From assembly GCA_020635815.1 (NCBI GenBank), contig JACJZB010000001.1:558001-622000 (forward strand): a DNA stretch of 64,000 nt. Direction: 5' to 3'. The notes below the pieces were generated by a model, which had not been told where the DNA came from, did not search any database, and saw only the letters and a list, made by a program, of their open reading frames with translations. This document shows, in pieces, positions 1-9,674 of the stretch (position 1 is the stretch's first letter; the number at the start of each line of letters is the position of its first letter). Origin of the DNA: Flavobacteriales bacterium. GTDB taxonomy: Bacteria; Bacteroidota; Bacteroidia; Flavobacteriales_E; Vicingaceae. The position numbers were made by a program, and so were the translations under genes.

Positions 1-133
1 GAAAATATTAGTTGAAATCATTGTGTAACAAAGTCTAAATTATGTTAAAGATTATTTAAATCTAATAAAGCTGAAATATTACGCTATTAAAATATTAATT
101 AGAGTAATATTATATTACCCCCTTTATTTAGCG

Positions 134-141
134 TACCTTTG
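134..141 (+). promoter_or_regulatory. -7 box of the helicase promoter
   Basis: TACCTTTG matches the Bacteroidota TAnnTTTG -7 element exactly. It places the transcript start near 147, so the GTG at 143 cannot be the start codon of the helicase; the ATG at 161 is the first usable one. No clear TTG -33 element lies at the expected distance. Confidence 0.55.
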
Positions 142-160
142 TGTGTTTTTTAAATCAAAT

Positions 161-1669
161 ATGGAAGTCGAGGTAAGCTTAATGAAGAAAGAAAAAAAAG
201 AACTTTATGATTATCAAAAAAAAGGGTTAGATAAAATATTTGATGCTCTAGATAAAGCTCCTGATAACCACAATTTACTTTATCAGCTACCTACAGGAGG
301 AGGAAAGACGGTTATTTTTTCAGAAATAGCTAGAAGATATATTGAGAAAAAACAAAAGAAAGTTTTAATTCTTACTCATAGAATTGAACTTTATCATCAA
401 ACTTCTGAAATGCTTCACGGTTTTGATGTAGAAAATAAAATCATAAACAGCAAAGTAAAAGAATTACCAGACCAGAATGACTATATGTGTTTTGTGGCAA
501 TGGTTGAAACATTAAACAACCGTTTGCAAGACGAAAAAATTGATTTGGAAAATATAGGTATGGTTATCATAGATGAGGCACATTTTAACTCATTTAGAAA
601 ATTGTTTCATTATTTTAAAGATTGCATTTTATTGGGAGTTACAGCTACTCCTTTAAGTTCTAATGTTAAATTGCCAATGTATGAAAATTACAATGAGCTT
701 ATTGTGGGAGAATCTATACCATATTTAGTAAAGAATGGTTATTTAGCTAAAGCAGATACATTTTGTTATGATGTAGGGCTAAGTTCTCTTAAAATTGGAG
801 CAAATGGAGATTACACTGTTCGGTCGTCTGATTTGTTATATGGAGATTATCCGATGCTCCAGAAATTACTTCATGCTTATGAAGAGAAATCTTTAGGCAA
901 AAAAACACTAATTTTTAATAATGGAATAAATACCTCGTTAAATGTTCATGATACATTTACACAAGCAGGGTATGAGATTAAACATTTAGATAACAAAAAT
1001 ACTCCTGCAGAACGTAAAGAAATTTTAGACTGGTTTAAAGAAACTGACGATGCAATTTTAACATCGGTAGGAATTCTGACTACTGGTTTTGATGAGCCAA
1101 CGGTTGAAACTATTATATTAAATAGAGCTACAAAATCATTAACGCTTTATTTTCAGATGATAGGAAGAGGTTCGCGTGTATTACCAAATAAAGATAAGTT
1201 TACTATTATTGATTTAGGAAATAATGTTGCCCGTTTTGGAGCATGGAATGCTGAAATTGATTGGCATGAGATTTTTCGTAATCCTGATTTTTATTTACAG
1301 AATATAGTAATAGACGAGGAAATAGAACGTAGGTTTAAATATGTTATGACTGATGATATTAGAGCAAGATTTTCAAAATCGGCTACTATTGATTTTGATA
1401 TGGAAGAAACCTATAAGCAAGTAATGAAAGCAGGATTAAGACCTAAAGTTGCCCTAGAACGTTCAATAGATCAACATTCAAATATGTGTGTTGAAAATAG
1501 CGAAAATTCTAGCGAAGCAAGAGAGTTGGCTAAGTTGTTAAAAGATGATATTGCTTATCGGTTAAGGTTGTATTCCTACTGTATATGTAAAAGTACAGAT
1601 AACTATTTAAAGTGGTTGCAAGAGGATTATGAACGCAAACTAAGTTTTAGTTTTAGTAAGAAATTTTAA
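161..1669 (+). CDS. DEAD/DEAH-box (superfamily 2) helicase
   Basis: This is an SF2 nucleic-acid-dependent ATPase of the broad SSL2/COG1061 type. It shows Walker A PTGGGKT at residues 44-50, the DEAH box at 138-141, motif III TATP at 161-164, motif V-like TTGFDEP, and the motif VI arginine finger QMIGRGSR at 331-338. The two RecA-like lobes are followed by about 110 residues with no recognised domain. I chose ATG 161 because a -7 box occupies 134-141; ATG 182 is also possible. It is a lone gene, convergent with the efflux operon that follows. The substrate (DNA repair, RNA or phage defence) cannot be told from the sequence, and no nuclease or methylase partner is adjacent. Confidence 0.85.
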   Translation: MEVEVSLMKKEKKELYDYQKKGLDKIFDALDKAPDNHNLLYQLPTGGGKTVIFSEIARRYIEKKQKKVLILTHRIELYHQTSEMLHGFDVENKIINSKVKELPDQNDYMCFVAMVETLNNRLQDEKIDLENIGMVIIDEAHFNSFRKLFHYFKDCILLGVTATPLSSNVKLPMYENYNELIVGESIPYLVKNGYLAKADTFCYDVGLSSLKIGANGDYTVRSSDLLYGDYPMLQKLLHAYEEKSLGKKTLIFNNGINTSLNVHDTFTQAGYEIKHLDNKNTPAERKEILDWFKETDDAILTSVGILTTGFDEPTVETIILNRATKSLTLYFQMIGRGSRVLPNKDKFTIIDLGNNVARFGAWNAEIDWHEIFRNPDFYLQNIVIDEEIERRFKYVMTDDIRARFSKSATIDFDMEETYKQVMKAGLRPKVALERSIDQHSNMCVENSENSSEARELAKLLKDDIAYRLRLYSYCICKSTDNYLKWLQEDYERKLSFSFSKKF

Positions 1670-1696
1670 ATGTAGTATTTTTTGGATAATTGGATT

Positions 1697-4600
1697 TTAC
1701 TTATACAACAACCGCATTAAACTAGGGAAGACCAATAGCAACATTGGTGAACCCACTACAAAACCGCCAATAACAGCTACTGCCAATGGTTGTTGCATTT
1801 GAGCACCTAAACCGATACCTAACGCCAAAGGCATTAAGGCTAAAATAGCACCAATGGCAGTCATTAATTTAGGACGAATACGCAAAGCAATAGCGTATTT
1901 TACTGATTGATCAACATTACCGGATTCTTGCATGTTAAAGCGATACTGTGCCACCGTAAAAATGGCGTTTTCTGCCAAAATACCGACAATCATGATAATG
2001 CCAGTATAGCTACTCACATTTAGCGGAATGTTGGTTATGTACAAAGCAATGATGCAACCACAAATTCCCATCATAGAAATAAACAGTAGTAAAATAGAAA
2101 GTAACCATTCTTTGAATAAAAACATAAACACCCCAAAAACCAATAAAGAGGCTAAAATTAAAATCATCATCAGTTCTTTAAACGATTGCTGTTGTTCGGC
2201 ATAAGCACCTCCGTAGGCAATGGTGTAACCCTTTGGCATTGCTAAATTGGTATTTAATTGGCGTTTGATTTCAGTAATGGCACTTCCTAAATCACGATTA
2301 TCTAAACGAGCGGTAAGCACTACACACGATTTTAAATTTTCTCTGTTCAATTCGGTTTCTCCTTCGGTGGCTTCCACTTCACAAAAATAATTGAGCGGAC
2401 GAGTAGTGCCATCAGGTAAAAAGATAAGCTGACGTTTAATTTTTTCTAAATCATTTACTGCCAAATCCGAAAAACGCATGGAAATAGTTCGCATTTGTTC
2501 GCCATCTTGCATTTGACCAACTTGTATGCCAGAAGTCATGGCTGCTTGGGCAGGAGAGGGAATGGGCTGGTTGGCATTGATTCCTAAAGTAACTCCTCCG
2601 GTGTAAGCCGATAATTGATTTTGAAAATCGATGAGTGAAATGTTGTATTGGCTTAACAATGCTTGGTTCGGTTTGAAAATGAGCGAAGGTCCCGCTATTA
2701 CCAAACCATTATCAATGTCAGCAAGTCCGCTAATGTTGCTTAAAATTTCTTCTGCTTGTCTTGAAATGTTTTGCAGTTTGTTGTAATCATCACCAAAAAA
2801 CTTAACCTCGATAGGCTGAGCGGTACTCATCAAATCGCCTAATAAATCGGCAATTCGTTGTCCGAATTCAATGGTTAATACAGGAAATTTGGCGGCAATT
2901 TCTTTTCTTAAATCATCACTTACATCCACTGTTTTTTTAGTATGATGTTGTTTTAACTGAATGGAATAATCGCCATAATTGGCAGGTACAGCACCAAAGT
3001 GCATCGCCATTCCTGTTCTTCGGCAGTAAGTTTCCACTTCAGGATGTGAGGTAATTATTTTTTCTACTTCTCGTAATACTCTGTCGGTTTCTTTTAAAGA
3101 AGTTCCCGGAGGCATATAATAATCCAATACAATGGCTCCTTCATCTAAATCGGGTAAAAAGCCGGTTTCTAATTTCCCGAAACTAAACCACGCAGCTCCC
3201 ATAAATACAACAACTAAAGAAATTGCAAATACAGGTTTATTAAAAAACCAGGTTAACCAACTTAATTTTTGCAGGCTTTCTTCTTGTGTATGGTGATGTG
3301 ATTTTTTGGGTTGTTTAAATCCTATAATAATATGAAAAACAGGAAGTAACAACCAAGTTACAAAAAATGAGGTAACCATGGTTAATTGCATGGTATCAGA
3401 AAGTTCTTTAAAAAAACTCCCTGCTAATCCACTCATTAATCGAAACGGAAAATGAATTACAATAGTAGCCAAAGAAGAACCTATCATGGCAGGGAACAAA
3501 TCGTGAATGGATTCTTTAACTACACTGTATCGGTCTTTCCCCGGGTGGTCTTCATGTTTTCTGTAAATCTGTTCTATAATTACAATGGCATCATCAATAA
3601 TTAACCCAATAGAAGCAGCTATTGCTCCTAAAGACATTATGTTGATACTAATTCCAACCAAGCGTAATACTAAAATGGAAAAAGCGAGTGTAACTGGAAT
3701 GGTTAACATCACCACTAAGCTTGCTCGCCAAGAGCGAAGAAAAATAATCATCACAATAATGGCTAAAAACAACCCTTCGTAGATGGTTTTGATAACACTT
3801 TGAATGCTGTCGCCAACAAATGCAGATTGGTTGTAATAAGGTTTTAATACCATTCCTTCGGGCAGTTGCTGTTGTATTTCAGCAGCTTTTGCTTCACATT
3901 CAGTTGCAAAATCAATTAAGTTAATTCCTGGTTGTTTTACCAAATCCACCAAAACGGCATCATTTCCATTGGCATTGATAACAATCAATTCTAATTGTTC
4001 TTTAAGAGCTACTTTGGCAATATCTTTTAACTTAATAATGCGTGTTCCGTTATTTTTGATAATGGTATTTTCAAGCTCATCAACATCCATTATTCGGGTA
4101 TCGGTAAGCGATAAATACAAGCGGTCGTAATCTTCTACAACACCATTAGATAACACATAATTGTTGTTGTTAAAAACAGTAATTATTGTGTTAGGTGTAA
4201 TTCCTAAAGAAGACATTTTAATAGCGTCAGGAATAACAACAACCTCTTTATTTTTGCCGCCTCTTATTACTACATTAGAAATACCGCTTACTTGAGAAAA
4301 AATAGGTCGAGCAATTAAGTTGGCTTTGTCACGCAACGCTACCAAGCCATGATTTTTACTTTCTAATGTGTAGCCATACACCGGAAAAAGCGATTGGTTC
4401 ATGGCTTCGGTAGCAATGGTTAAACCGGGCGGTAAAAAAGTTTTAATTTCATTAATTCGGCTTTCTACTTTTGTTTTGGCATTGTAAATGTCCGTTCCCC
4501 ACTCAAAAAACACATCAATGGTACAGCTTCCTCTGCTGGTGGTACTTTTTACCACTTTTACACCTTTTACTTTTTTTACCGCACCTTCCAAAGGTTTGGT

Positions 4601-4786
4601 AACGGTAATCATCATTCGGTCGATGGGTTGTTGATCGGCCTCTACTGCCAAGGTAATACGAGGAAATAATACTTCAGGAAAAAGATTGGTTTGCATTTGG
4701 GTATAGGAATAAATTCCTGCCATTAGCAACGCTAATCCCACAAATAAAATGGGCTTTTTAAAGATTTGAAAATAATTTTTATTCAT
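1697..4786 (-). CDS. RND efflux permease (AcrB/CzcA superfamily)
   Basis: Inner-membrane proton-driven pump of a tripartite efflux system. At 1029 residues it has the family length. TM1 is at about residues 12-30, followed by a large periplasmic porter domain. The first TM bundle starts near 335 and carries the acidic pair D398-D399 in TM4 (motif IGLIIDDAIVIIEQ), the proton relay of RND pumps. A second periplasmic domain and second TM bundle follow. It is the last gene of the TolC-MFP-RND operon, 6 bp after the MFP. The substrate is not visible: the DD pair is seen in multidrug (HAE) pumps, but overall similarity to Bacteroidota CzcA-like pumps leaves metal export open. Confidence 0.9.
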   Translation of the reverse strand: MNKNYFQIFKKPILFVGLALLMAGIYSYTQMQTNLFPEVLFPRITLAVEADQQPIDRMMITVTKPLEGAVKKVKGVKVVKSTTSRGSCTIDVFFEWGTDIYNAKTKVESRINEIKTFLPPGLTIATEAMNQSLFPVYGYTLESKNHGLVALRDKANLIARPIFSQVSGISNVVIRGGKNKEVVVIPDAIKMSSLGITPNTIITVFNNNNYVLSNGVVEDYDRLYLSLTDTRIMDVDELENTIIKNNGTRIIKLKDIAKVALKEQLELIVINANGNDAVLVDLVKQPGINLIDFATECEAKAAEIQQQLPEGMVLKPYYNQSAFVGDSIQSVIKTIYEGLFLAIIVMIIFLRSWRASLVVMLTIPVTLAFSILVLRLVGISINIMSLGAIAASIGLIIDDAIVIIEQIYRKHEDHPGKDRYSVVKESIHDLFPAMIGSSLATIVIHFPFRLMSGLAGSFFKELSDTMQLTMVTSFFVTWLLLPVFHIIIGFKQPKKSHHHTQEESLQKLSWLTWFFNKPVFAISLVVVFMGAAWFSFGKLETGFLPDLDEGAIVLDYYMPPGTSLKETDRVLREVEKIITSHPEVETYCRRTGMAMHFGAVPANYGDYSIQLKQHHTKKTVDVSDDLRKEIAAKFPVLTIEFGQRIADLLGDLMSTAQPIEVKFFGDDYNKLQNISRQAEEILSNISGLADIDNGLVIAGPSLIFKPNQALLSQYNISLIDFQNQLSAYTGGVTLGINANQPIPSPAQAAMTSGIQVGQMQDGEQMRTISMRFSDLAVNDLEKIKRQLIFLPDGTTRPLNYFCEVEATEGETELNRENLKSCVVLTARLDNRDLGSAITEIKRQLNTNLAMPKGYTIAYGGAYAEQQQSFKELMMILILASLLVFGVFMFLFKEWLLSILLLFISMMGICGCIIALYITNIPLNVSSYTGIIMIVGILAENAIFTVAQYRFNMQESGNVDQSVKYAIALRIRPKLMTAIGAILALMPLALGIGLGAQMQQPLAVAVIGGFVVGSPMLLLVFPSLMRLLYK

Positions 4787-4792
4787 TGCCTG

Positions 4793-5713
4793 TTAAGGTT
4801 TTATAATACTTACCAAAGCTGTATCAGCTAACCCATAATTTCCAATACTTATGATTTTATCATTAGGCTTAAATTGAGGAGCTATAATTTCTATCTTTTC
4901 TGAATTTTTGTTGCCAATACTTACAGGAACTTTAATGGCTGTGCTGTCATTTATTAGTTGCATTACCCAAAAATCTTTTAGCATTTCATCACTTAACACG
5001 CAAGATTTAGGTAATACTTGTGTGCTATCATTAGATGATGTGTTAACGATTACTTTTACAATCATGTTTTCCGGTAAAAATAAATTTTCGTTACACTTAG
5101 CTAATATGGTTTGAGTTTGAGCCGTTACGTTCATTGCTGTTAAAGCTTTTGTAAAAGTTCCTTTGTAGTAGGCTTCATTAGGTAAAATTATAGTGCATTT
5201 ATCGCCTGTTTTGGTATAAGTTGTATATTCAAAAGGCACATTTACCTGAAACACCAAATCGTTGCTTTCGGCAATGGTGCAAAGTTGAGTTCCTTCCAGT
5301 ACATAATCTCCCGACTGTTGCTTGTCTAAGGTGCTAATAATACCTGAAGCAGAGGCTTTTACTTGAACAATTCCAAAGTCATTAAGGCTAGTATCTAAAG
5401 CTGTTGAATTGGTTAGTGCTTTACTTTCTTTCGATTGTAATGTATAAAGCACATCGCCTTTTTTTACTTTGTCGCCTAATTTTATATTTACTTGAGTAAT
5501 AAATGCAGGAATAGAAGCAGCAACAACATTTCTTTTTAAATAAAAGGTAGTGCCTAAAAAAGATAATTCATCATTTACTTCTCCTTTGTTTACATTAACA
5601 ACAGTTACAGGTGTTTTTGGAGTTAGGTCTTCCTCAACAGGAAGTTCAGAATTATTACATGATGTAATTATTACAGAAAGTAACATCAATATATAAGTAA
5701 ATTTGTTTTTCAT
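4793..5713 (-). CDS. Efflux RND periplasmic adaptor (MFP) lipoprotein
   Basis: Membrane fusion protein joining the RND permease to the TolC channel. ATG 5713 gives 306 residues starting MKNKFTYILML and an N-terminal lipobox ending ITSC, typical of MFP lipoproteins. A longer frame from TTG 5740 would overlap the upstream stop and bury the signal peptide, so it is rejected. A biotinyl-lipoyl-like segment (IKLGDKVKKGDVLY) and beta-barrel region are visible. The helical hairpin is very short, since the two lipoyl halves are separated by only about 25 residues. It lies between the TolC and RND genes with 14- and 6-bp gaps, which fixes its role. Confidence 0.85.
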   Translation of the reverse strand: MKNKFTYILMLLSVIITSCNNSELPVEEDLTPKTPVTVVNVNKGEVNDELSFLGTTFYLKRNVVAASIPAFITQVNIKLGDKVKKGDVLYTLQSKESKALTNSTALDTSLNDFGIVQVKASASGIISTLDKQQSGDYVLEGTQLCTIAESNDLVFQVNVPFEYTTYTKTGDKCTIILPNEAYYKGTFTKALTAMNVTAQTQTILAKCNENLFLPENMIVKVIVNTSSNDSTQVLPKSCVLSDEMLKDFWVMQLINDSTAIKVPVSIGNKNSEKIEIIAPQFKPNDKIISIGNYGLADTALVSIIKP

Positions 5714-5727
5714 TTTCAGTTTTTTAG

Positions 5728-7005
5728 TTACCAATTCCAATAATTGTAGGCATTAATAAGCGATTGTTTTTGAGCAAAAAGTAAGGTGTAATCTCTTTTT
5801 ACGATTGCCATGTTTTTTAATGTGGTAATGTAATTGATAATAGAAAGTTGTCCTTGTACAATTTCTTTTTTATATGTGTTTATTAAAGTTTTATAAGCGT
5901 TAATTTGTTGTTGAGCCAGCTCAATTCGTTCGTTGTATGATTTTATTTGTGCAGCTATTTTATTTTTTCGGATGGTATTTTGGGTAATAAAATTTTTACG
6001 ATAAGTAGATACGGTATTCTGCTGAATTTTAATTTTTTCTTTGTTGATGCTTTTTTGTCCACCATCAAATAAATTATAACTAAAAGTAATACCGGCACTC
6101 ATTCCAAAACGATTAGGTATGGTAGGAGCATAAACAGCATTTAAACCAGTATTAGCAAACAAACTGATTTTAGGTTGGTACTTTAAATTAAATATTTTTT
6201 CTTGTGTAACTAAATTGAGGCTATCTAAACGATATTTTTCAAGAAATGAAGAATTATTAAAGTTAGCAGTCATTACTAGTTGTGTGTTTTGTAATTCTAC
6301 CATTCCAGTATCGTTAATTCCACATAGAATATTCAAATCCATCAAATTTCTTCGGTAACTGGCTTTAAATGCACTTTGCTGAGAAAGCATATTTTGGTGT
6401 TCAATGTTAAGTGCTGTTAGGTCAGATTGTTTGTAGATACCATTCTTGACTAGTTTTTCTAAAATTTCTTCCTGTTCAATAATAAGTTTTAGGGTTTCTT
6501 TAACGTAGTTGAGCTGCATTTTATCTTGTACACATAAAATATACTGATCTCCAATTATTTTTTCCAAATCATGAGCAGTAATGTTTACATTGTTTTTATT
6601 GATTTTGGAGTTGGTTGCTAATAATTCACTAGCAGTTCTATACTGCTTTCCATTAAACAAAGGTTGTGTAACATTTAACAAAGCTTGATAAGTACCACCA
6701 TTACTGGCAGCTAAATCATAACCGTAATAATCATTGGCAACATCAGGATTTGCTTGAAATGAAGTCTTGTTGTTATCTGTAGATAGAATTGGAGCAAACA
6801 AATAATTAGCAGTAATACCAATTTGAGGTTTGGTGTAAAAAGCTTTTAACCGGTCAGATTCCAGTTGGTTTATTTTGCTCTGGTTAATGTTGTCCTTTAT
6901 TAATGGACTGTTCTCCTTTGCTTTTTCGATATAAGATTGTAAGGTGTTTTGCGAGAAAACACATTGAACAATAAGTATTAAAAATAAGAGGATAAAATTT
7001 CGCAT
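5728..7005 (-). CDS. TolC-family outer-membrane efflux protein
   Basis: Outer-membrane channel of the tripartite pump encoded just downstream. The 425-residue length and the mostly helical, repeat-like sequence with long coiled segments (residues 160-220 and 330-400) are those of the OEP/TolC family. An N-terminal signal peptide (MRNFILLFLILIVQCVFSQ) is followed by the mature protein beginning near NTLQSYIEKA. It is first of the three pump genes. A hairpin at 7023-7052 separates it from the broken PepSY gene, so it may have its own promoter, but I could not identify a good -7 box. Confidence 0.87.
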   Translation of the reverse strand: MRNFILLFLILIVQCVFSQNTLQSYIEKAKENSPLIKDNINQSKINQLESDRLKAFYTKPQIGITANYLFAPILSTDNNKTSFQANPDVANDYYGYDLAASNGGTYQALLNVTQPLFNGKQYRTASELLATNSKINKNNVNITAHDLEKIIGDQYILCVQDKMQLNYVKETLKLIIEQEEILEKLVKNGIYKQSDLTALNIEHQNMLSQQSAFKASYRRNLMDLNILCGINDTGMVELQNTQLVMTANFNNSSFLEKYRLDSLNLVTQEKIFNLKYQPKISLFANTGLNAVYAPTIPNRFGMSAGITFSYNLFDGGQKSINKEKIKIQQNTVSTYRKNFITQNTIRKNKIAAQIKSYNERIELAQQQINAYKTLINTYKKEIVQGQLSIINYITTLKNMAIVKRDYTLLFAQKQSLINAYNYWNW

Positions 7006-7022
7006 TTTGTTATAGATTAAGT

Positions 7023-7052
7023 GAAGGCTGAATTAAAATTGATTCAGCCTTC
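7023..7052 (-). terminator. Hairpin between PepSY-like gene and efflux operon
   Basis: GAAGGCTGAAT (7023-7033) and ATTCAGCCTTC (7042-7052) form a perfect 11-bp stem with an 8-nt loop, just after the ancestral stop of the PepSY-like gene. No long U tract follows on the minus strand, so it could be a weak terminator or an mRNA-stabilising or processing hairpin. Confidence 0.6.
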
Positions 7053-7066
7053 ATAACTAGTAGTTT

Positions 7067-7531
7067 TTAATCTTCGTCATCCTCTTCATTCTTATCTTTC
7101 TGTTCTTCTTTTTTAGTGATTTTTCCATTAGCATCTATACCAACTTCCAAAACAGATTTTCCTTTCTCTAATTCAAATTCGTAAACTTTACCATCAGCAG
7201 TTTCAGAAATTTCAGCTTCTTCAATATCATAACCAGCAAACTCACTAGTTTATGTTTTTTTTACTGGTGTAGGAATTTCTGATTTTAAAATGGCATGTTC
7301 TGTTTCTTGCCACTTACCATCAACTGTGAAATTAGCAGAATATTCTTTTCCATTCATTTCGAATTCTGCTTCCCATTCCTTAGCATTTTCTTTATCCCAT
7401 TTTACTTCTTTAGCAGATGGAAATTTCTTGTTAAAAGCGTCTTGTACATTTTTAGGTGTTGTTGCTTTTTGAGCGAAAGATGCGTATCCTGAAATAAGGA
7501 TAATCACCGCGGTTACTGTTAATTTTTTCAT
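7067..7531 (-). pseudogene. PepSY-like periplasmic protein interrupted by an in-frame stop
   Basis: The gene encodes a secreted PepSY-like (PF11396-type, beta-lactamase-inhibitor-like) protein. It has a signal peptide (MKKLTVTAVIILISG...FAQ) and the first repeat, with KFPSAKEVKWDKE and WEAEFEMNGKEYSANF. Translation stops at TAA 7250-7252 after 93 residues. The same frame then continues without a break for 60 more codons (TSEFAGYDIEEAEISET... to an acidic tail) and ends at TAA 7067-7069. The continuation is plainly the second PepSY-like repeat, so one point change to a stop codon (for example TTA Leu to TAA) explains it. A truncated product could still be exported. Such proteins often sit next to two-component systems in Bacteroidota, as here. 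A sequencing error must be excluded. Confidence 0.8.
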
Positions 7532-7605
7532 GTGATTTGTTTTAATTATTATTTAGATAAAAATTTTTATAAAGGTATTTTACAATTTTGAAGAGAATTT
7601 GAATA

Positions 7606-8337
7606 TTATTCAAAAGCATTTTCTAAGACATCTACCAAGCTTAAATCCATCGAAGCAAGTATTTTTGCCATTTTATCATCTTTGTTTTTTACGCTTAAAT
7701 GTAATCCTGCAAATAGATATTCAAAAGAATCTTTTAAGTTGTGATCATCCACATCCTTACTAAGAGAACTCCATACTTTTTCAACATCAGTAATGGTGTT
7801 TTCTAGTTGTTTCCAATTAATTTGGTCTTGATTTAATAAAGCAAGAGTTTGAAACCCTAAATAATCTAAATGTTCAATTTTAATTTGGTTTTCAATTTTA
7901 TCAGCATCAATAAAATTAGAAGTGTTAAATTCAAATATTTCTGCCGAAAGTAATGCAACTTGTTGGTGATTGTTTACCAACACATATTCTTCTAGTTGAT
8001 TTAATTTTTGATACAATAAATCAATACTTTCAGGGGTAATGTTCGCTTCAAATATTTTATTTTCTTTTGCTTTTAGAACTTGGTTTAAAGATTTTTTAAT
8101 CCCTTCATCATTTTTATTTAATGCGTATTCAGTCATATCTTCAAAAGGAGAAAGTGTTAAATCTAGTTGTTTGAATATTTTAGCAGATAAAAGGTATTCT
8201 TCTTTTACATTTTCTATTTCTTTTTGAGAATTGCTTATTATAGCTTCTTCTAATTTGTTGTTGTTTTCTGTTTTTTGAGAACAAGCTGTTAATCCAATTA
8301 TAGCTATTATTCCAGTAATTAATTTTAAGCTTTTCAT
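7606..8337 (-). CDS. Helical lipoprotein of unknown function
   Basis: I do not recognise a family. The 243-residue product starts MKSLKLITGIIAIIG with a lipobox ending LTAC (Cys19), so it is probably a lipoprotein. The rest is almost entirely amphipathic helix, rich in Lys, Glu, Leu and Asn, without Cys or Trp clusters and with no metal-binding motif. It lies between the two-component system upstream and the PepSY-like gene downstream on the same strand. This suggests it belongs to the same envelope-stress or efflux regulon. A weak -7-like CATCTTTG (minus strand) is found about 40 bp upstream. Confidence 0.7.
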   Translation of the reverse strand: MKSLKLITGIIAIIGLTACSQKTENNNKLEEAIISNSQKEIENVKEEYLLSAKIFKQLDLTLSPFEDMTEYALNKNDEGIKKSLNQVLKAKENKIFEANITPESIDLLYQKLNQLEEYVLVNNHQQVALLSAEIFEFNTSNFIDADKIENQIKIEHLDYLGFQTLALLNQDQINWKQLENTITDVEKVWSSLSKDVDDHNLKDSFEYLFAGLHLSVKNKDDKMAKILASMDLSLVDVLENAFE

Positions 8338-8408
8338 CTGTTAAATTAGTTTTAGTGAGTATTAATTCACTACAAAGATGAAAACAGAATTAGAATAAAT
8401 TTTGAATT

Positions 8409-9674
8409 TTAAAAGTGCACTACAAATGAATGTGAATTATCAGAATATGAATACGTGATAGTCCAATTATTTAGCTCTGTAATTTTTTTAATTATGGCTA
8501 AACCCAATCCGTTTCCTTTTTGAGATGAGTTAGATTTAGAAAATCGAGCAAATAAATTATCAGTTAAAAGAGTTTCAGATTTTCCTGTATTTGAAAAAGT
8601 AAGCTCATTTTTATAAAGAATTATGGTAATATTTCCATCTACAACATTATGCCTAATAGCGTTTAAAAAGAGATTGTTTATCAAAATTTCGGTTAATACA
8701 ATATTTGCTTTTAAGTCAATTTCATTATTAAATTGAATATTAATTTCAATGTTTTTTGATTGGGCTTGTTCTTTAAAAAAAACAAGATGTTTTTCAATGA
8801 GTTCTTTTAATGAAAAATTAACAACATCGCTAAATTGATAACTATCAATTTTGGATAGTAATAATAGATTTTTATTTAATCGGTTTAATCTTGAAACACT
8901 ATGATTTAATGATTCTAAGAGTGTTGATTGTTCTTTGGTAATATCAGAGCGTTGTAATAAATTATCAATCTTAGACTGAAAAATGGCTAATGGTGTTTGT
9001 AATTCATGTGCAGCATTTTCTATAAACTCACGTTGACTTTTATAAATAATTAGATTCTTGTTTACTAACTTTTCTATACTTTGGTTTAGGCGATTAAATT
9101 CTTCAATGTTTGATTCTCTATAAGGTAATTGATTTTCTTTATCTATTTCAAAAAGTTCAATTTGTTGCAATAATGTATAAAATGGTTTCCAGATATTGTT
9201 GGAGAGTCTTTTTGTAATTAAGAACAGTCCAATCAACAAAAGTGTAATGAGTATGAAAAAAAGAAGCACAATATTTATTAACAAATCTTCCGATTCAACA
9301 AGGTTAATTTTAACCACAAAAGTGTATGGCTTTCCGTCTATAAAAATGGGAGAATTAAGTTCTCTGTATGGTTCATTTTCACTGGTCAAACTATCGACAT
9401 AGAAGATGTCAAATAACGTATCTTGGGTTAAATTTTTAGAAGGATATATTTTACTATCACGGTTAAATTTATTCCATAGCGAAACATCACTTTCTTTAAA
9501 ATTCGGTAACGAAAGCTGTAAAAATTCATTTTTACTGAGCATTAAAGATTCTTCGGCATCTTCTAAATATAATTTTTGAGTAAGAAAATAGAATAGGGGA
9601 GCGGTTGTCAATAAAATAACAACAGAGAATATAATGTAAGATTGAAGTGTTTTATGTAGTAGTTTTTTAGCCAT
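8409..9674 (-). CDS. Sensor histidine kinase (HisKA/HATPase, OmpR-partner type)
   Basis: Transmembrane kinase that should phosphorylate the response regulator encoded directly upstream. TM1 is at about residues 13-32 and TM2 at 132-153, framing a roughly 100-residue periplasmic sensor domain. A HAMP-like linker follows. The H-box AAHELQTP has the phospho-acceptor His223. The N-box (LINNLFLNAIRHN) is around 331-343 and the G-box GNGLGLAI at 387-394. The start overlaps the regulator's stop by 8 bp, so the two are translationally coupled. The signal is unknown; the neighbouring efflux operon and PepSY-like gene are the likely targets. Confidence 0.92.
   Translation of the reverse strand: MAKKLLHKTLQSYIIFSVVILLTTAPLFYFLTQKLYLEDAEESLMLSKNEFLQLSLPNFKESDVSLWNKFNRDSKIYPSKNLTQDTLFDIFYVDSLTSENEPYRELNSPIFIDGKPYTFVVKINLVESEDLLINIVLLFFILITLLLIGLFLITKRLSNNIWKPFYTLLQQIELFEIDKENQLPYRESNIEEFNRLNQSIEKLVNKNLIIYKSQREFIENAAHELQTPLAIFQSKIDNLLQRSDITKEQSTLLESLNHSVSRLNRLNKNLLLLSKIDSYQFSDVVNFSLKELIEKHLVFFKEQAQSKNIEINIQFNNEIDLKANIVLTEILINNLFLNAIRHNVVDGNITIILYKNELTFSNTGKSETLLTDNLFARFSKSNSSQKGNGLGLAIIKKITELNNWTITYSYSDNSHSFVVHF

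Noticed and set aside
143..160. GTG start for the helicase.
   Set aside because: It lies right after a -7 box and so before or at the transcript start; ATG 161 is preferred.
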